A stretch of DNA of 64,000 bases from the NCBI RefSeq assembly GCF_024436035.1, contig NZ_JANFNG010000010.1, forward strand, positions 149,737 to 213,736. Direction: 5' to 3'. The translations under genes were made by a program, and so were the position numbers. The notes under the pieces were generated by a model, which was not told the DNA's origin, searched no databases, and was given only the letters and a program-made list of their open reading frames with translations. Positions within the stretch are counted from its first letter, which is position 1. Every line of letters starts with the position of its first letter. The DNA is from Streptomyces humicola (GTDB lineage: Bacteria; Actinomycetota; Actinomycetes; Streptomycetales; Streptomycetaceae). Below, one piece after another: positions 58,300 to 64,000 of the stretch.

Positions 58300-59517
58300 A
58301 TGAAGCCTGAGCAGGCCCTGCGGATCAGTCCGCACACCGTGTGGCCGCCTGTCGTGCTCGCGCCCATGGCCGGTATCACCAATGCGCCGTTCCGCACGCT
58401 GTGCCGTGAGTTCTCCGGCGGCAAGGGCATCTTCGTCTGCGAGATGATCACCACGCGGGCGCTCGTCGAGCGGGACACCAAGACGATGCGGCTGATCCGC
58501 TTCGATGCCGGAGAGAAGCCACGCTCCGTCCAGCTGTACGGCGTCGATCCGGCGACCGTCGGCCGCGCGGTGCGGATGATCGCGGACGAGGGTCTCGCCG
58601 ACCACATCGACCTCAACTTCGGTTGCCCGGTGCCCAAGGTGACCCGCAAGGGCGGCGGCTCCGCCCTCCCGTACAAGCGCAACCTGCTGCGGTCGATCCT
58701 GCGCGAGGCGGTCGCCGGGGCCGGTGATCTGCCCGTGACGATGAAGATGCGCAAGGGGATTGACGACGATCACCTCACCTACCTCGACGCGGGACGCATC
58801 GCTGTCGGTGAGGGCGTCGCCGCGATCGCGCTGCACGGCCGCACCGCGGCCCAGCACTACGGGGGCACGGCCGACTGGTCGGCCATCGCCCGGCTGAAGG
58901 AGGCTGTACCGGAGATCCCGGTGCTCGGCAACGGCGACATCTGGTGCGCCGACGACGCGGTACGGATGATGCGCGAGACCGGCTGCGACGGCGTCGTGGT
59001 GGGGCGTGGCTGCCTGGGGCGGCCGTGGCTCTTCGGCGATCTCGTGAACATCTTCGAGGGCCTGGCGGAGCAGGGGGTGGCGCGCAGGGAGTCCCCCCGG
59101 ACGGAGTCCGGGGGAGCCTCCACTGAGGGTAGTGGTGGGCGACGGGTGGGCCAGGCCCGGCCGACGCTCAAGGAGGTCGCCGGCGTGATGCGGCGCCACG
59201 CGGAGCTGCTCGCCGAATGGCTGGGGGACGAGCAGCGCGGGGTCATCGACTTCCGCAAGCATGTCGCCTGGTACACCAAGGGCTTCGCGGTCGGCTCCCG
59301 GCTGCGGCAGCGCCTCGCCATGGCCTCGTCGCTGGCCGAGCTCGACGAGCACCTGGGCGCGCTCGACCTGGACCAGCCGTGGCCGCAGGACGCGGAGGGC
59401 CCGCGCGGGCGGACCGCCGGGACCAAGCGCGTGGTGCTGCCGGACGGCTGGCTGAGGGATCCGTACGACTGCGCCGCGGTGAGCGCGGACGCGGAGCTCG
59501 ACACCTCCGGCGGCTGA
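58300..59517 (+). CDS. dusB: tRNA-dihydrouridine synthase DusB
   Basis: This 405-residue flavoenzyme reduces uridines of tRNA. It has PPVVLAPMAGITNAPFRTLCREF, FVCEMITTRALVE, SVQLYGVDPATVGRAVRM, LNFGCPVPKVTRKGGGSALPY (catalytic Cys), MKMRKGI and GVVVGRGCLGRPWLF. ATG 58300 follows GGAGGAAG. It is about 20-30 residues longer than many homologs because a dispersed repeat is inserted in frame near residues 262-283, in the linker before the helical tRNA-binding domain. Confidence 0.93.
   Translation: MKPEQALRISPHTVWPPVVLAPMAGITNAPFRTLCREFSGGKGIFVCEMITTRALVERDTKTMRLIRFDAGEKPRSVQLYGVDPATVGRAVRMIADEGLADHIDLNFGCPVPKVTRKGGGSALPYKRNLLRSILREAVAGAGDLPVTMKMRKGIDDDHLTYLDAGRIAVGEGVAAIALHGRTAAQHYGGTADWSAIARLKEAVPEIPVLGNGDIWCADDAVRMMRETGCDGVVVGRGCLGRPWLFGDLVNIFEGLAEQGVARRESPRTESGGASTEGSGGRRVGQARPTLKEVAGVMRRHAELLAEWLGDEQRGVIDFRKHVAWYTKGFAVGSRLRQRLAMASSLAELDEHLGALDLDQPWPQDAEGPRGRTAGTKRVVLPDGWLRDPYDCAAVSADAELDTSGG
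59085..59150. repeat. Dispersed repeat inserted in frame in dusB
   Basis: CCCCCCGGACGGAGTCCGGGGGAG forms a hairpin and is followed by TCCACTGAGGGTAGTGGTGGGCGACGGG, nearly identical to 32543-32570 in the tricorn gene. It codes for ARRESPRTESGGASTEGSGG-type filler. Confidence 0.75.
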
Positions 59518-59640
59518 CGCTGCCCGGGAGGGAGAGCGGCCGGGGCGTAAAACAGGCCAAACCGGTGTCCACGATGTAAGACTGAAGCCATCGACGGCGC
59601 GTGATTCTCGCCACGCTTGATAGGGCTTGCGCTCAGATGA

Positions 59641-59732
59641 GCACTCTCGAAGTGCCCTCCGGGTTGTGGACACCCTCCAAAGCCTGGCACTGAGTGCCAC
59701 GCCCGTTCCATTCGATCAATCAAACGATCAAT
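59641..59732. promoter_or_regulatory. Inverted and direct repeats upstream of ppdK
   Basis: The 458-base gap 59518-59975 has no gene. It holds GCACT-ctcga-AGTGC (59641-59655), GGCAC-tga-GTGCC (59686-59698) and CGATCAAT twice (59713-59720, 59725-59732), clustered in 90 bases. This looks like a regulatory region for ppdK, perhaps for a carbon-metabolism regulator; the regulator is unknown. Confidence 0.4.
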
Positions 59733-59975
59733 ACGGATCGTGACCGAGAGGCGGACGGATGATCACACATCGGCGTTATGTGTTCGAGAAATGAACGCAG
59801 CTTGAGGATCTCTTGACTTCCCGCAATCGCAGGCGCGAGGGGCTGTTTCGCATTCGATCTCGTGGCAGACGCGCGGTTACAGCCATGTGTCGTGGTTCTG
59901 GACGCACTGCGTCGCCTGGGAGATGGGTACGCTCCCCGGCGTCAGGGCAACCCCGCACGCGAGGAGAACGGTCCC

Positions 59976-62690
<2,715 letters not shown>

Positions 62691-62711
62691 GCCACCTGTA
62701 GAACCCTCACC

Positions 62712-62743
62712 GGGGGCGGCGCCTGTGCGGAGGCGCCGCCCCC
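62712..62743. terminator. Bidirectional terminator between ppdK and SDR gene
   Basis: Thirteen-base arms GGGGGCGGCGCCT and AGGCGCCGCCCCC flank a six-base loop between convergent genes. Confidence 0.88.
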
Positions 62744-62756
62744 CATTCGTCGGGCG

Positions 62757-63695
62757 CTACCCCGCGGCCGCGAGCCCCTCGTAACGGACCCCCGTCAGCT
62801 GCTCCGATGCACTCCACAGCCGCTCGGCGGCCACGTCGTTGAGCGTCCACGGCGCGCGCCAGGAGCGGACGGGACTGCCGCGCCAGCCCTGCCAGCGCGG
62901 CCCGATGAAGTCGTCGGGCCGCACGCCGGGGGCGGTAGCCGCGTAGAGGGTGGGCAGCGCCCCGGCGTCGGCGGACTGGGCGACGATCCGGTTGCCGATC
63001 CGCGCCAGCTGTTCGAACAGGCGCCGGTCGCCCATGCGGGCGCTGGCATACGTCAGATTGGTGTCGGCGTACCCCGGATGGGCGACAGCCGCGACCAGGT
63101 CGGCATCGACCGCGGCGACACGGCGCGCCAGCTCGTGGATGAACAGCAGGTTGGCGGTCTTCGAGCGGCCGTAGGCGGTCCAACTCCCGTACTTGCGCTC
63201 GCTGTTGAGGTCACCGGGATCGATGTTGGCGAGCGCGTGGAATCCGCTGGAGACGCTGACCACGCGGGCGCCCGGAGTGGCGAGCAGCTTCGGCAGCAGC
63301 AGACCCGTCAGCGCGAAGTGGCCGAGGTGGTTGATCCCGAACTGCATCTCGAAGCCGTCCGCCGTCCTGGTGTACGGCACCGCCATCACGCCCGCGTTGT
63401 TGACGAGCAGATCCAGCCGCTCGCCGCCCTCGTCACCGTACCTCTTGGCGAAGGCCCGCACGCTCGCGAGATCCGCCAGATCCAGCAGGCGCAACGTCAC
63501 CTGGGCGTCCGGCACCTCGGAGGTCAGCCGGCGCACGGCCTCGGTGCCGCGCTGCTCGCTGCGGCAGGCGAGCACCACGCGGGCGCCGTGCCGCGCGAGT
63601 TCCCGTGCCGCGCAGTAACCGATGCCGCTGTTGGCACCGGTCACCACGGCTCTGCGGCCGGTCAGATCGGGGATGTCGTTCGCGGTCCAGCCCAT
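62757..63695 (-). CDS. Short-chain dehydrogenase/reductase
   Basis: This ~312-residue classical SDR has TGANSGIGYCAARELARHG (cofactor site), LLVNNAGVMAVP, VVSVSSGFHALANI and the YGRSK catalytic pair. The pattern around it (FQMQFGINHLGHFALTGLLLPKLL-type) is that of retinol dehydrogenase-like SDRs common in Streptomyces. ATG 63695 has GAGGAG twelve bases upstream; ATG 63737 in frame would add 14 residues. The substrate is unknown. Confidence 0.88.
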   Translation of the reverse strand: MGWTANDIPDLTGRRAVVTGANSGIGYCAARELARHGARVVLACRSEQRGTEAVRRLTSEVPDAQVTLRLLDLADLASVRAFAKRYGDEGGERLDLLVNNAGVMAVPYTRTADGFEMQFGINHLGHFALTGLLLPKLLATPGARVVSVSSGFHALANIDPGDLNSERKYGSWTAYGRSKTANLLFIHELARRVAAVDADLVAAVAHPGYADTNLTYASARMGDRRLFEQLARIGNRIVAQSADAGALPTLYAATAPGVRPDDFIGPRWQGWRGSPVRSWRAPWTLNDVAAERLWSASEQLTGVRYEGLAAAG

Positions 63696-63784
63696 GTCAG
63701 CAGCCCACTCCTCGGGTACGCGTCGATCCCATTTCATCTACCCCGTCCGGCTACCGCCACTCGGCGCCGAACGACCTGGTCCGA

Positions 63785-63935
63785 TCACGTGGGTGCGCCT
63801 CGGCGTCGTTGGGGCCGAAGGCATTCGAGGGATTGATGCCCTACAGCCGAGTGACCGTTTGCCGTGACTGGTCTGGTCACGTGGGAGGGGTCACGTGGGC
63901 CTTGGCGCCGTTGCCGTCACTGGCCTGATCACGTG
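63785..63935. repeat. Four TCACGTG motifs in gene-free end of window
   Basis: The last 263 bases have no gene. TCACGTGGG occurs at 63785, 63877 and 63891 and TCACGTG at 63929. GGCGTCGTTGGGG occurs twice (about 63802 and 63958). The pattern suggests a degenerate repeat or a cluster of CACGTG-binding sites upstream of the SDR gene. Confidence 0.5.
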
Positions 63936-64000
63936 CCCGGGCTCGCGTTGCGCCGTGGCGTCGTTGGGGGGTCGGTGCCGCTGTGGGGTGCCTCCTCGGC

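Noticed and set aside
59686..59698. CIRCE operator at ppdK
   Set aside because: The half-sites resemble CIRCE but the spacer is three bases, not nine.
63841..63890. DasR-type site (ACTGGTCT)
   Set aside because: Only the first half-site matches; the second half needed for the palindrome is absent.

Overview
The window looks like chromosome of a Streptomyces or a very close relative. Base composition is very GC rich throughout, many starts are GTG, Shine-Dalgarno sites are GGAGG-like, and the gene order comEC-holA-rpsT-lepA-fadD-hemW-DUF3097-hrcA-dnaJ-rsmE-HIT-rnz-phoH-ybeY-CorC-era-leuA-recO-uppS-zur-glyS-dusB-ppdK is the usual actinobacterial core arrangement. No gene could be compared with a database, so species identity is inference.

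Region 1 (start to about 17,311) is an accessory island that begins outside the window and ends inside comEC. Only the C-terminal third of comEC, beginning at its metallo-beta-lactamase H-x-D-H motif, survives beside holA. The island opens with a translationally coupled set of three tyrosine recombinase-like genes and a small coiled-coil DUF6262/TnpC-like gene (3-4924), an arrangement like Tn554-type or recombinase-trio elements. The first cargo module (5166-10906) runs divergently from a repeat-bearing control region near 7,690-7,840. Leftward it encodes an HTH/TPR regulator, a YdcF protein and a WbqC protein. Rightward it encodes a resolvase-like domain protein, a HATPase, an unknown protein, an adenosylhomocysteinase-like NAD-binding protein and a Nudix hydrolase. 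After a zinc-ribbon protein comes the second cargo module (11835-17172): an XRE regulator divergent from a DNA methyltransferase, then a NurA-like nuclease, a HerA-like hexameric ATPase and an HxlR regulator. This is the best candidate in the window for a little-described defence system: a methyltransferase-plus-NurA/HerA restriction-like locus with its own controller. The divergent regulator/methyltransferase pair shares a 28-bp palindromic operator that fills the whole gap between the two start codons.

Region 2 (17,312-37,000) is core genome. It holds DNA polymerase III delta (holA), ribosomal protein S20, elongation factor 4 (lepA), a small secreted protein, a fatty acyl-CoA synthetase, hemW, DUF3097, an MBL hydrolase, the CIRCE-controlled hrcA-dnaJ heat-shock pair, a nitronate monooxygenase-like protein, rsmE, a tricorn-type protease, a HIT protein and RNase Z.

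Region 3 (37,000-53,790) starts with a small metabolic insert (adenine/adenosine deaminase, GH4 glycosidase, PfkB kinase). It continues with phoH-ybeY-corC-(degenerate cytidine deaminase-like)-era, a convergent M4 protease with its emfourin inhibitor, leuA with a leucine-rich leader peptide and attenuator, a TerB-like protein, an orphan receiver domain, recO, uppS, zur and glyS.

Region 4 (53,790-64,000) holds a MarR-MFS export pair, a second MFS exporter divergent from an XRE regulator, dusB, pyruvate phosphate dikinase, a short-chain dehydrogenase and a terminal stretch with repeated TCACGTG motifs. A dispersed GC-rich repeat family occurs between genes and, in frame, inside the tricorn and dusB genes.
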